DNA of 43,537 nucleotides from Ktedonobacterales bacterium (GCA_025450405.1 JANWHL010000104.1:1-43537), one strand, 5' to 3'. Positions 34,534 through 42,317 are shown, counted from the first letter of the stretch. Notes: a model not told the origin generated them from the sequence alone. Program-made: numbers and translations.

Positions 34534-34812
34534 ATGCCCAATCTCAGGTCGGCCAAGAAGCGCATGCGCATCGAGGCCAAGCGACGCGCCCGCAACAAGT
34601 CAGTCAAGTCGACGGTGCGCACTTTTGTCACCAAGGCGCGCAGTGCCATCGCCGCTGATCCCGCCGATCCCCAGACAGCCGAGGCGATTCGTGAGGCCAT
34701 CAGCAATCTCGATCGCGCGGTGAGCAAGGGCGTGCTGCATCGCAATAACGCGTCGCGCCGCAAGTCGCGCCTGATGCACCGCCTGCACACGGCCGAGCAA
34801 GGCGCCGAGTAG
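34534..34812 (+). CDS. rpsT: 30S ribosomal protein S20
   Basis: A 92-residue, Lys/Arg-rich helical protein that binds 16S rRNA in the small subunit. It starts at ATG 34534 with GGAGGAGG 12 bases upstream. MPNLRSAKKRMRIEAKRRAR and NKSVKSTVRTFVTKAR followed by RAVSKGVLHRNNASRRKSRL are the family signatures. It stands as a single gene, with an upstream repeat pair and promoter and a rho-independent terminator right after. In E. coli S20 controls its own translation; the ~200-base leader here could allow similar control, but nothing in it proves this. Confidence 0.96.
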   Translation: MPNLRSAKKRMRIEAKRRARNKSVKSTVRTFVTKARSAIAADPADPQTAEAIREAISNLDRAVSKGVLHRNNASRRKSRLMHRLHTAEQGAE

Positions 34813-34829
34813 AATCCCGCTCGCGATCA

Positions 34830-34860
34830 GGGTGCGCTCCGTGAGGAGTGGCGCCCTTTT
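34830..34860 (+). terminator. rho-independent terminator of rpsT
   Basis: GGGTGCGCTCC pairs with GGAGTGGCGCCC through 11 pairs and one bulge, with loop GTGA, then TTTT (34857-34860). Confidence 0.85.
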
Positions 34861-34904
34861 GTCGTGCTTGGCCGCGCCCGTCGTGTCCGGACCGCGCAGG
34901 CATA

Positions 34905-35675
34905 TCAGCCAAGAAAAATCCGTGCTCGGTCGAGCATGTCGAACGGATGCCAGAACGTGAGAAAGACGCGCTCGGCGCCGAGGCGCTCCCACCGGGCCAG
35001 CGATCCGGCGAGGTCGTCGGGCCAGTCCCAAACAAACACCGAGAGCGCGACCTGGCGTCCCGCGGCGGCGATGGCGTCTCGTGCTCGCCCGATGAGTTCG
35101 TCGTCGGCGTAGACGTTGATCTCGTCCGCGTAGGTCACGGCGTCGCGCAGCAGGCGCGGCGATCGCCCGACACCCACGACCACCCGCGGCGGAGCGGGCG
35201 GCGCGGGTACCGCGGCCGCCTCGACGAGGTGGAGATGCTCGCCGGCGAACGTGACACGCTCACCACTCCAGATGTGGCGCAGGACTTCCACGGTTTCGCG
35301 CAGGCCGGTTACGCGGGCCATGGCGTCCGGTACGGACTGGCCCCAGGCGCGGGCCTCTTCGAAGAAGTCCCCGGCACCGATGCCCAGCTCGAAACGACCG
35401 CCGCTGAGCCAGGACAGCGCCGCCGTTTCCTTGGCAAGCACGCCGGGCAGGTAATTCAGCCGGTCGATTACCATCGGCACGAGGTGGATGCGCGTCGTCG
35501 CCAGGGCGAGCGCGCCGTAGAGTGACCAGCCGCAGAGGTACGGCCATTCCAGCTTGTCCGCGTGGTAATGATCGAGGAAGCCGACGGCCTCGAAGCCCGC
35601 GGCGTCGGCCGCGCGGGCGGCCCCCAGGATGGCGACGCAGTCGCCCGTCGGCCCCAGATTGACCCCGATACGTAT
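34905..35675 (-). CDS. LLM-class F420/flavin-dependent oxidoreductase, probable ATA start
   Basis: A luciferase-like monooxygenase, about 256 residues. The family N-terminus MRIGVNLGPTGD reads IRIGVNLGPTGD here: the codon at 35673-35675 is ATA, and GGAGG sits six bases upstream of it. The nearest legal starts are GTG near 35795 and ATG 35846, both inside noncoding-looking sequence, the latter overlapping the next gene's end. Core strands include FEAVGFLDHYHADKLEWPY, LGIGAGDFFEEARAWG and VVVGVGRSPRLLRDAV. Such enzymes use F420 or FMN on varied substrates. It is downstream of a DinB-like gene on the same strand. Annotation tools would probably pick a longer, less credible start. Confidence 0.85.
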   Translation of the reverse strand: MRIGVNLGPTGDCVAILGAARAADAAGFEAVGFLDHYHADKLEWPYLCGWSLYGALALATTRIHLVPMVIDRLNYLPGVLAKETAALSWLSGGRFELGIGAGDFFEEARAWGQSVPDAMARVTGLRETVEVLRHIWSGERVTFAGEHLHLVEAAAVPAPPAPPRVVVGVGRSPRLLRDAVTYADEINVYADDELIGRARDAIAAAGRQVALSVFVWDWPDDLAGSLARWERLGAERVFLTFWHPFDMLDRARIFLG

Positions 35676-35711
35676 GGCGCGCCTCCGTTCCGGTGAGTCC
35701 CGATTCAGGAT

Positions 35712-35785
35712 AGTCCCCGACGCGGGACTTCGCGGCCGTAGGCTTTGTAGGGGCGTTCGGTTGAACGTCCGTGTTCTTTCAACCG
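35712..35785. repeat. hairpin-rich intergenic element with GTAGGGGCG
   Basis: AGTCCC/GGGACT (35712-35729) is one hairpin. GTAGGGGCG at 35748-35756 is followed by an 8-bp inverted repeat CGGTTGAA (35758-35765) and TTCAACCG (35778-35785). It looks like a decayed palindromic intergenic repeat. It fills the gap between the LLM and DinB-like genes. Confidence 0.45.
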
Positions 35786-35821
35786 CCCGGGCCACCTTCT
35801 CACCACGATTTGGTATTAGAC

Positions 35822-36301
35822 CTATGCGCTCGAACCCGCGATCCATGAGCGCAACGCCTCAACATGCTCGGGGTAGTGCCCATAGGTGTCCACCGCGATG
35901 GCTTCGATGATCGCATCGGATGCCAGCACGGAGTTTGGCAGGTCGGCGATCATCGCTAACACTTCCGCGTGCGCCGCGTGGAACTCGGCCCGGACCTCGG
36001 CCAGCGGCCGGTCGCGATTCTCGGCGTAGACCTCCGCGTTGACGTGATTCACCACCGGCTCCCAGTTCCCGTCGTCCGGCGCCAGATCGTCACGTCCCGT
36101 GCGCAGCCGCCGAACCGCGTGACGCTCCCACCATGCGATGTGCGCCAGCGTGTCCTTGGCGGTCCACTCGCCGTTCACTCCTGGGACGAGCATCCGCGCG
36201 TCGTCCAGCCCAGCCAGCATCTCGTCCAGCGGCCGATAGCTCTCGCGAATTCGCTCGGTGACTTCGGCCCCGCGATTTGTCGATTCCAACGCCGTCTCCA
36301 T
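35822..36301 (-). CDS. DinB/ClbS-like four-helix protein
   Basis: A 159-residue protein from ATG 36301 (METALESTNRGAEVTERI). Helix patterns and motif WTAKDTLAHIAWWERHA, followed later by NAEVYAENRDRPLAEVRAEF, match the DinB superfamily, nearest the ClbS/DfsB type (metal-binding His in the AHIAWWERH segment). ClbS itself protects cells from colibactin; most relatives are uncharacterised hydrolase- or transferase-like proteins. No good ribosome site precedes ATG 36301. The frame stays open upstream through the 15-bp repeat array, giving an IDARV pentapeptide repeat if translation began earlier, so the true start is uncertain. Confidence 0.82.
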   Translation of the reverse strand: METALESTNRGAEVTERIRESYRPLDEMLAGLDDARMLVPGVNGEWTAKDTLAHIAWWERHAVRRLRTGRDDLAPDDGNWEPVVNHVNAEVYAENRDRPLAEVRAEFHAAHAEVLAMIADLPNSVLASDAIIEAIAVDTYGHYPEHVEALRSWIAGSSA

Positions 36302-36328
36302 TCGTGCTCGTCGAAGAGCGCTCGCCGC

Positions 36329-36427
36329 GATCACGCGAGCGTCGATCACGCGAGCGTCGATCACGCGAGCGTCGATCACGCGAGCGTCGATCACGCGAGC
36401 GTCGATCACGCGAGCGTCGATCACGCG
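36329..36427. repeat. 15-bp tandem array, 6.6 copies of GATCACGCGAGCGTC
   Basis: Six identical units from 36329 to 36418, then the first nine bases of a seventh. The unit is three codons-fold (15 bp), so copy-number change keeps any reading frame. It lies between the divergent DinB-like and flavin reductase genes. It has no spacers, so it is not a CRISPR. Confidence 0.95.
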
Positions 36428-36483
36428 CGGTTGGTCAGGATGCGGCAGCGCCGCGCGCGGCCGCCATGGGGTGCGCGAGCCCG

Positions 36484-36512
36484 CTGGCAGTGTACCCCGC
36501 GCGGCCTATAAT
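36484..36512 (+). promoter_or_regulatory. promoter of the flavin reductase gene
   Basis: CTGGCA (36484-36489), 17 bases, perfect TATAAT (36507-36512). The start near 36519 leaves about 88 bases of leader. The tandem array ends about 57 bases upstream of the -35 box. Confidence 0.65.
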
Positions 36513-36606
36513 GGGGATTGACGCGGGCTCGCAATCGCCTCCACGCATCGCGGCGATGCCTCACAATTTCTCACTGAGCTCACGCGCAACGGAAAGGGAC
36601 TCTCGA

Positions 36607-37083
36607 ATGGATGACGCCGCCAAGAAGACGGCCCTCCGCCTCTTTACCTACGGGCTCTACGCCGTCACCGTCGGCACGGGCGACGACCTGAACGGCTTCA
36701 CCGCCAACTGGCTCTCGCAGGTTTCGTTTGATCCGCCATTAGTGGTGGTCTCGGTGCAGAACGACTCGTTCTCGCTTCCGGTGATCGAGCGGACCGGTCT
36801 CTTCGCGGTCAACGTCTTCAGCGCCGATCAGCGCGAGCTCTCCGGTCGCCTCGGCAAGCCGCGGGCTCGCGCGCCCGAAAAGCTCGCCGGGCTGGACGTC
36901 GAGACCGGTGAAACAGGCGTCCCCTTGCTGAAGGATGCTATCGCGTCGGTGGAATGTCGGGTCGAAGGGCAGATGCTCGCCGGCGATTCCACCCTGGTCC
37001 TGGGGCGCGTGGTCGGCGCCGTGGTGCGGGCGGAAGGCGACCCCCTGACGATGCGCGCCGCCGGCTTCAAGCACGCCGGCTAG
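36607..37083 (+). CDS. flavin reductase-like FMN-binding protein
   Basis: A 158-residue split-barrel flavoprotein. ATG 36607 follows AAAGGGA; the longer open frame through the repeats is rejected. LRLFTYGLYAVTVGTGDDLNG then FTANWLSQVSFDPPLVVVSV and QNDSFSLPVIERTGLFAVNV are the family pattern for FMN binding in flavin reductase/flavoredoxin-type proteins. These proteins transfer electrons from NAD(P)H to flavins or act with a monooxygenase. The divergent operon next door contains a luciferase-like monooxygenase (34905-35675), a plausible but unproven partner. A clean consensus promoter precedes it. Confidence 0.9.
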   Translation: MDDAAKKTALRLFTYGLYAVTVGTGDDLNGFTANWLSQVSFDPPLVVVSVQNDSFSLPVIERTGLFAVNVFSADQRELSGRLGKPRARAPEKLAGLDVETGETGVPLLKDAIASVECRVEGQMLAGDSTLVLGRVVGAVVRAEGDPLTMRAAGFKHAG

Positions 37084-37189
37084 TCCCTCGCGCCGCGATC
37101 AGGCAGTGGTCCGCTGGCAACTCCGCGCCCCGCCGCCGTTCCTCTACCCCTCGCCATCGCACTGGAGAGGGGGTGAGGGGTGAGGACGC

Positions 37190-38176
37190 CTACCGCGCAC
37201 TCGTCGGCGCGCCGCGCTGGCCCGCTAGACCCGCGCGCACGAGATCAAGGACCTCGTTTACGGGCACCGTCGCCACCGCCGAGACGCCATCGCCCGCGCC
37301 GTAATACAGGTAGAACCGGCCGTCGCGCTCCACCGCGCCGCACACGAACACGATATCGTTGACCGCGCCCGTGCGCTCGTAGGCAGCCTCCGGCCGCATG
37401 ATCGGCTCCGGATGGCGATACACCACGCGCTCGGGATGCTCGAGGTCGAGTAGCGCCAGGCCAATGCTGTAGCGCTTGGCGTTCCCCGCGCGCTGGAAGT
37501 ACTCGTTCGCGTGGTAAAAGAGCAGCCACCCCAGCTCGGTCTTGATCGGTGGGCTGCCCGCCCCCACGCGCTCGCCCTCCCACGTCCCTGGCCGTGGACT
37601 GAGGATCGTGTCGTGGCCCTCCCAATGGCGGAGATCTTCGCTAAAGGCGATCTGAACCGACGGCCAGACCCGATGCAGGAGCGTATAGCGCCCATTGACG
37701 CGCTCGGGGAAGAGCACGACATCTTTGGTGTCCAGGTCGGGCAGGATGTGGCCGAACTCCTCGAAATGCCGGAAGTCATCGGTGGCGAGCATGCCCGCCC
37801 GCACCCTCCACGGCGCCTGTTCATTCTGAATGCGCGGTGGCGCATTCACTTTGTAGAGCGATGCCAGGGTGTAGGTAATGTAGTAGCGGCCATCCAGCCA
37901 CGTGATACGTGGGTCCTCCACGCCCAGGCGCGCATACGGATCGTCGATGTCGCCCTCGTAAACGGGCAGGGTGGGCCGCTCGTCGATGTGAAACCCGTCA
38001 CGCGTCATCGCGTATCCCAGCCGCGAGAGGCCGTCGAAGCCAACCGCGCGGTAGAGCACGTGGACACGGCCCTGGTCATCCTGGATCGCCGCGGGATTGA
38101 GCGTCCCCTTTTGCTCCCACCAACATTCCGGACGCGGTGTCAGTATCGGATTGCCAGTAAAACGCTGGATGTCCAC
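37190..38176 (-). CDS. GH130 family glycoside phosphorylase or hydrolase
   Basis: A 328-residue five-bladed propeller enzyme. GTG 38176 is selected because GGGAGG lies upstream and the family starts DIQRFTGNPILTP here. Diagnostic blades: LNPAAIQDDQGRVHVLYRAV, then GVEDPRITWLDGRYYITYT with the catalytic Asp, KDVVLFPERVNGRYTLLHR, and GAGSPPIKTELGWLLFYHA with YHA as the phosphate-side His. GH130 enzymes mostly phosphorolyse beta-mannosides (mannosyl-glucose or mannan oligosaccharides); a subset hydrolyses. I cannot tell which from motifs alone. It precedes, in the minus direction, no sugar genes; the MFS exporter lies upstream. Confidence 0.92.
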   Translation of the reverse strand: MDIQRFTGNPILTPRPECWWEQKGTLNPAAIQDDQGRVHVLYRAVGFDGLSRLGYAMTRDGFHIDERPTLPVYEGDIDDPYARLGVEDPRITWLDGRYYITYTLASLYKVNAPPRIQNEQAPWRVRAGMLATDDFRHFEEFGHILPDLDTKDVVLFPERVNGRYTLLHRVWPSVQIAFSEDLRHWEGHDTILSPRPGTWEGERVGAGSPPIKTELGWLLFYHANEYFQRAGNAKRYSIGLALLDLEHPERVVYRHPEPIMRPEAAYERTGAVNDIVFVCGAVERDGRFYLYYGAGDGVSAVATVPVNEVLDLVRAGLAGQRGAPTSAR

Positions 38177-38328
38177 AGGTTGCCTCCCTCGGCTCGCGGG
38201 TATGTGGTACGCCGCCCGCCTGGGGCTATCGGCGCGCCGCGGGCGAACCTCCGGCCGGCCGCAAGAGCCGGACCACCCGGCGGCAACGCGCCAGGTGCCA
38301 GGACCGGGCACACATCTGGCGCGTACGC

Positions 38329-39741
38329 TTAGATTTCGCGCAGTTCTCGCGACAACAGGCCCAGGACGATGCCGAGGAGGAGCACGCCGGCGCCCGCAAG
38401 GAAGGCGACACCCGGACCGTAGACCGCCGCGAGATAGCCAGCGCCAACCAGCGAGAGCGGCTGCGAGATCCCGCCAGCCACAAACTGGGCGCTGAACACA
38501 CGCGCCATGTATTCCGGCGCGATGCGCTGCTGCATCACCGTGATGAACATCGTGTCGCCCAGAGCGAGGATCAGTCCTACGACCCCAAGCAGCCCCGCCA
38601 CAAGGGCGATGTGCGCGTTCGTGCTGAGCGCCAGCTCCACGGGAAGGCGCCCCGCTGGACCCGCCGCAACGGGTACGAACGCCATCAAGATACCGCTCAC
38701 ACCAAAGAGCAGCAGACCCGCCACCCCCCGCCGGCGCAGGCGCCCGAGCAGTCCCGCGGCCAGTCCACCAACCACGCCGCCCACACCGGCGGCGGCGAGC
38801 AAGATACCAAGTGTCACGGCGCTGGGTGAGAGATTGCGCGACAGCACGATCAGCGCCACGCCCAGCGTTCCCGCGAATCCCAGATTGCCCAGCACCGTCA
38901 CCATCATGGTCGACCGAATGAGCGGATGTCCAAAGGTGTACGCTAGGCCGGTCCGAATCTCGCCAAACAGGCTCTTGCGCGCGTTGGTGGCTTCGCCGCC
39001 TGTCATCTGGTCAGCCCCGGTATTCGCAAGGAGTCCCGTGGGAGGCAACCGCATCGCGAACAAGGCGAGCGCCGACACGATGAACGAGCCGGCGTCGGCC
39101 AGGAACGCCAGAGTGGCCTGCGCCGCGGTGGCCACGCCGCCAAGCAGCGGTCCGATGGCGAGTGTCGAGTACTGCAACACCATGACCAGGCCGTTGCCCG
39201 CCGGCAACTCCTCCTCCGGAAGGATGCGCGGCAAGAGCGAAGGGATGCCGGGCCCAAATAGGCCGGAACCAGCACCCTCGAGCGCCGCTAGGGACGCCAC
39301 GATCCAGAGCGGCGGCAGGCCGAAGACGAGGATGATGGCAAGCGCGGCGACTACAACCGCCCTTCCAGCGTCGGCGACCAGCATCACGATGCGGGGATTG
39401 AGCCGGTCAGCGAGCGCGCCACCGATGAGGAGCAACAGGACGCGCGCGACGGCGCCGGCCGCGAGCACGATGGCCACCTGGCGGGGGTCATGCGTCACAA
39501 CGAGGATTGTCCAGGGCAGCGCGAGTCCGTAGACCTGGTCGCCAAGAACGGAGATCAACTGGCCCGAGAACAGCAGCGAGAAATTGCGCCGCCGGAGCGG
39601 CGCCAGCATACCGCCCGCACCATTTCGCGGCTTGGCGGCCGCCGCGCTCGCGGTGACGGCGGCGTTCGTCGCGTCCGTCGTCCCACTGGGAGTGACAAGC
39701 GGTGGTTGGCGGTCTGGCGAGGGCGCGTCCTGGACATCCAT
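38329..39741 (-). CDS. MFS exporter, MFS_3/EntS-like
   Basis: A 470-residue multi-spanning protein; ATG 39741 is chosen since AAGGGG lies eight bases upstream (TTG 39747 is also open). A 45-residue Ala/Thr-rich tail precedes the first span. The core starts LRRRNFSLLFSGQLISVLGD and then LALPWTILVVT, with loop 2-3 GGALADRLNPRIVML as in the EntS/enterobactin-exporter and macrolide-efflux branch. The middle loop carries GEIRTGLAYTFGHPLIRSTM and the end is LLSRELREI. Substrate is unknown; drug or siderophore export are the family's roles. Its promoter has perfect boxes and AT-rich operator-like sequence. Confidence 0.9.
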   Translation of the reverse strand: MDVQDAPSPDRQPPLVTPSGTTDATNAAVTASAAAAKPRNGAGGMLAPLRRRNFSLLFSGQLISVLGDQVYGLALPWTILVVTHDPRQVAIVLAAGAVARVLLLLIGGALADRLNPRIVMLVADAGRAVVVAALAIILVFGLPPLWIVASLAALEGAGSGLFGPGIPSLLPRILPEEELPAGNGLVMVLQYSTLAIGPLLGGVATAAQATLAFLADAGSFIVSALALFAMRLPPTGLLANTGADQMTGGEATNARKSLFGEIRTGLAYTFGHPLIRSTMMVTVLGNLGFAGTLGVALIVLSRNLSPSAVTLGILLAAAGVGGVVGGLAAGLLGRLRRRGVAGLLLFGVSGILMAFVPVAAGPAGRLPVELALSTNAHIALVAGLLGVVGLILALGDTMFITVMQQRIAPEYMARVFSAQFVAGGISQPLSLVGAGYLAAVYGPGVAFLAGAGVLLLGIVLGLLSRELREI

Positions 39742-39806
39742 GGGCAATGCCCCTTCACGGCCGATCTTAACAAAGCGGCCGAACCGACCGGCGCGCCGTA
39801 CCGGCG

Positions 39807-39835
39807 AGTATATGGCACCGACTTAATTTTGTCAA
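39807..39835 (-). promoter_or_regulatory. strong promoter of the MFS exporter gene
   Basis: Minus strand TTGACA (39830-39835), 17 bases, TATACT (39807-39812). The -35 box lies in an AT-rich patch with loosely inverted AATTTTG/CAAATT (39826-39852), a plausible operator. Confidence 0.75.
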
Positions 39836-39852
39836 TACTCTCCTTAATCAAA

Positions 39853-40274
39853 TTCGCACGGCGCCGCGCATTGCGCAAGGGAGTTCGCCACTTGGACGCG
39901 CTCCATAGGCCAGCATTGTTAGATCTACCGACCACCGCGGCGACGATGAACCAAGTCACTTAGCCAGCGTAGCCTCAGCCCATAAGCGAGCGGAGAGGTC
40001 GTCCAACCGCACGCCCAGCTACGCTGGGCGCGGCCCTCCGGCGACCGCGCCAGTTGCCAACATCATCTCCGACCGCGGCTCGGTCGGGCAGAATGGTTCA
40101 GTGGAAGGATTGGTGCGTGGCGGGGTGCGACGGAGCCTCCCGAGGCGCGAGTGGTGAGTCCGCGGTGTCCCAACGGTGCCCCCGTGTCATGAAGACTCCC
40201 ATCGGTTCAGGGCACACTTGAATCGACGAGATGACCCCGCGGAGTCGGGGCGACGACGAGAGGAGACAACGGCC
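39853..40274. other. intergenic region before the PIG-L/CNBD gene
   Basis: It holds a perfect 8-bp hairpin CGCCCAGC/GCTGGGCG (40012-40030, loop TAC), which may end transcription, and a CCCCGCGGAGTCGGGG stem near 40234-40249 in the leader. No gene is supported. Confidence 0.5.
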
Positions 40275-41483
40275 ATGCGACGACGCCAATCAGCGAGCCT
40301 CCAACCAATGCGCCTCCTTGGCGTGTTCGCGCATCCCGACGACGAGGTGTTCTGCGCCGGCGGAACGCTGGCCCAGTGGGCGAGTGCTGGCGGCGAGACG
40401 ATGATCGTCTCGGCGACGCGTGGCGAGGTCGGCCAGATTCATGACGTCCGCGCCTCCACGCGGTCCACCCTTGGCGCCGTACGTGAGCGCGAGCTCAGGT
40501 CCGCCTGCGCCCGACTCGGTGTCCACCACGTCGAATGCCTGGATTATCGAGACGGGACCCTTGCCGATGTCGGACTGGCGGAGGTTGCGGCCCGGGTGGC
40601 GGGCTATATCCGCGACTTCCGTTCCGACGTCGTGGTGACGTTTGGACCGGATGGCGGCTATGGGCATCCAGACCACATCGCCATAGGCGCCGCCACCACG
40701 GAGGCGTGCCGGCTGGTCGCGCGCGCGGATGGTTGGTCACCGAGGCTCTGTTACAGCGCGTTCCCGCAACGCCAAGAATCGCTGTGTCTAGAGCTCGCCC
40801 GATGGCTGACGACGCACACCGCGCCGTTTCACGGCTCCCCTGACTTCGTGCGGGCGTTCTCCTTGCTCGCCGACGAGCTCACCACGATGGGCTTTACCGA
40901 TGACGCCGTAGCGGTGCGGTGGTTCCCCGCGGATTTCGCGATCGCCGAGCGCGGCGAGCGGGCGACCAGCCTCTATCTGATTGTCTCCGGCCACGTCCGG
41001 ATCATCGGCGAAGACGCGCACGGCGCACGTCCAATGAGCGAGTGCCTCGGACCCGGGCAATTCTTCGGCGAGAAGGCTCTGGCCCTACGTGGGCAACACG
41101 ACGCGACCACGGTCGCTGAGGACACGGTCACCTGCCTGGTGCTCTCAAGTGAAGCGGTTACAGCCTTCGCCGGACGCGGCAAGAACGCGCGCCGTGGCGA
41201 TACCAGGGCGGCCCTGGCGGACGACTTGGCAACCGACCGCGATGACGTGGTGCGTATCGACGTCGCTTGCCACCTCGCCGAGAAGTCCGTGGCACTGGCG
41301 GAGCACCGCACGCAATTCGCCATCGGGCCAGAACTGCTTGCCCTTGCTCCCGTGTGGCGATTCCTCGACCAGGAATTTTTCTTGCCGGTGGCGCTTGACG
41401 CGGCGGGTACCGCGCGCCCCGCTGGCGACGCGGAGCGCGTGTTCTGGCCGCTCGGGTGCCCGGCGCTGGCGATGCCAGCCTAG
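40275..41483 (+). CDS. PIG-L/LmbE deacetylase with inserted cyclic-nucleotide-binding-like domain
   Basis: A 402-residue protein from ATG 40275 (GAGGAGAC upstream). Residues 13-165 are the N-terminal part of a PIG-L/LmbE zinc deacetylase: AHPDDE at 19-24 and HPDH at 131-134 supply metal ligands. Residues about 213-295 then read as a cNMP-binding-domain fold: FPADFAIAERGERATSLYLI, VSGHVRII and LGPGQFFGEKAL. The deacetylase resumes at 316-347 with DDVVRIDV and EHRTQF, its usual C-terminal motif. So the CNBD-like domain is inserted inside the catalytic domain, not fused to an end. The phosphate-cassette Gly-Glu (265-266) is kept, but the Arg is replaced around His275-Asp276. Deacetylase substrate is unknown. 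Confidence 0.88.
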   Translation: MRRRQSASLQPMRLLGVFAHPDDEVFCAGGTLAQWASAGGETMIVSATRGEVGQIHDVRASTRSTLGAVRERELRSACARLGVHHVECLDYRDGTLADVGLAEVAARVAGYIRDFRSDVVVTFGPDGGYGHPDHIAIGAATTEACRLVARADGWSPRLCYSAFPQRQESLCLELARWLTTHTAPFHGSPDFVRAFSLLADELTTMGFTDDAVAVRWFPADFAIAERGERATSLYLIVSGHVRIIGEDAHGARPMSECLGPGQFFGEKALALRGQHDATTVAEDTVTCLVLSSEAVTAFAGRGKNARRGDTRAALADDLATDRDDVVRIDVACHLAEKSVALAEHRTQFAIGPELLALAPVWRFLDQEFFLPVALDAAGTARPAGDAERVFWPLGCPALAMPA

Positions 41484-41542
41484 CTCGGCGCGTGGCCCCG
41501 AAAAGATTTGCGCGCACGGCACACCCAGCGATAACAATTAGG

Positions 41543-41568
41543 AAGGGAACGCCCTGGGGCGTTCCCTT
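41543..41568. terminator. 11-bp hairpin terminator
   Basis: AAGGGAACGCC (41543-41553) and GGCGTTCCCTT (41558-41568) pair perfectly around CTGG, followed by CACGATTTT. It separates the PIG-L gene from the convergent tRNA-Asp and can serve both. Confidence 0.8.
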
Positions 41569-41599
41569 CACGATTTTGGCGGTAGAAGCCAGCGCTGGG

Positions 41600-41673
41600 C
41601 GGACCCGACGAGATTCGAACTCGCGCTCTCCGGCGTGACAGGCCGGCGTGTTAGGCCGCTACACTACGGGTCC
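41600..41673 (-). tRNA. tRNA-Asp(GUC)
   Basis: Acceptor arms GGACCCG and CGGGTCC pair fully (41667-41673, 41601-41607), discriminator G at 41600. Anticodon GTC is read from 41637-41639 in CTGTCAC, and the T-arm has GTTCGAATC. The 3' CCA is not encoded. Confidence 0.95.
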
Positions 41674-41718
41674 CGATCGGCATTCGGCGCGCGGGGCGCG
41701 CCTTGGCCAGCGAGTGAG

Positions 41719-41748
41719 ATAATATCACAGGCCACGGCTGCCCGTCAA
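41719..41748 (-). promoter_or_regulatory. promoter of tRNA-Asp
   Basis: Minus strand TTGACG (41743-41748), 18 bases, TATTAT (41719-41724), ending 45 bases before the tRNA 5' end. Confidence 0.6.
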
Positions 41749-41786
41749 CCGGCCGCGGCGCGGTTGCCACAGGGAGGGAACGCCTT

Positions 41787-42317
41787 ATGGGCGCACACGC
41801 GGCGCCAGCTCAGGACTGGGTCGAAGCGGTGATCGAGATCCCGCGCGGGAGCCGCAACAAATACGAGTTCGACCACGAGCGTGGCATCATACGCCTCGAC
41901 CGCGTGCTTTATAGCTCCGTGCACTATCCGACCGACTATGGGTTCATCGTCGACACCCTGGCCGGCGACGGCGACCCGCTGGATATCCTGGTCATCGTGG
42001 AAGAGCCGACGTTTCCAGGCTGCCACGTGCGGGCGCGGCCGATCGGCACCCTGGCAATGCGCGACGAGAAGGGCATGGACGAGAAAATCCTCGCGGTGCT
42101 CGTGGACGACCCGCGCTATGTTGGCATCACGGAACTGGAGCAGCTGCAACCGCATTGGACGCGCGAGGTCGCGGCCTTCTTCCGGACCTACAAAGAGCTC
42201 CAAGGTGTCGAGGTGGAGGTCGAAGGGTGGAGCGATGCCGCGGAGGCGTGGCGAGTCATCGGCGCCGCGCGCCAGGGCTTCGGCGGGCATGCTCCCAGAG
42301 TCAACGCTGGCGCGTGA
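41787..42317 (+). CDS. ppa: inorganic pyrophosphatase, family I
   Basis: A 176-residue soluble enzyme hydrolysing pyrophosphate, which pulls biosynthetic reactions forward. ATG 41787 follows GGGAGGGAA. Hallmarks: VIEIPRGSRNKYEFDHERG (substrate Lys and Glu), VHYPTDYGFIVDTLAGDGDP LD with the metal-binding Asp triad, and the closing FFRTYKELQG segment. The GDGDPLD signature is intact, so it should be active. It is followed by an oxidase gene after 47 bases in the same direction. Confidence 0.95.
   Translation: MGAHAAPAQDWVEAVIEIPRGSRNKYEFDHERGIIRLDRVLYSSVHYPTDYGFIVDTLAGDGDPLDILVIVEEPTFPGCHVRARPIGTLAMRDEKGMDEKILAVLVDDPRYVGITELEQLQPHWTREVAAFFRTYKELQGVEVEVEGWSDAAEAWRVIGAARQGFGGHAPRVNAGA

Noticed and set aside
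36329..36427. A CRISPR array
   Set aside because: The units are directly abutting 15-mers with no spacers and no cas genes nearby.
39490..39963. A 157-codon plus-strand open frame opposite the MFS exporter start and promoter
   Set aside because: It is antisense to the transporter's N-terminus, crosses its promoter, and has no ribosome site.
40091..40200. A T-box or tRNA-like leader before the PIG-L/CNBD gene
   Set aside because: No T-box sequence or cloverleaf could be built.
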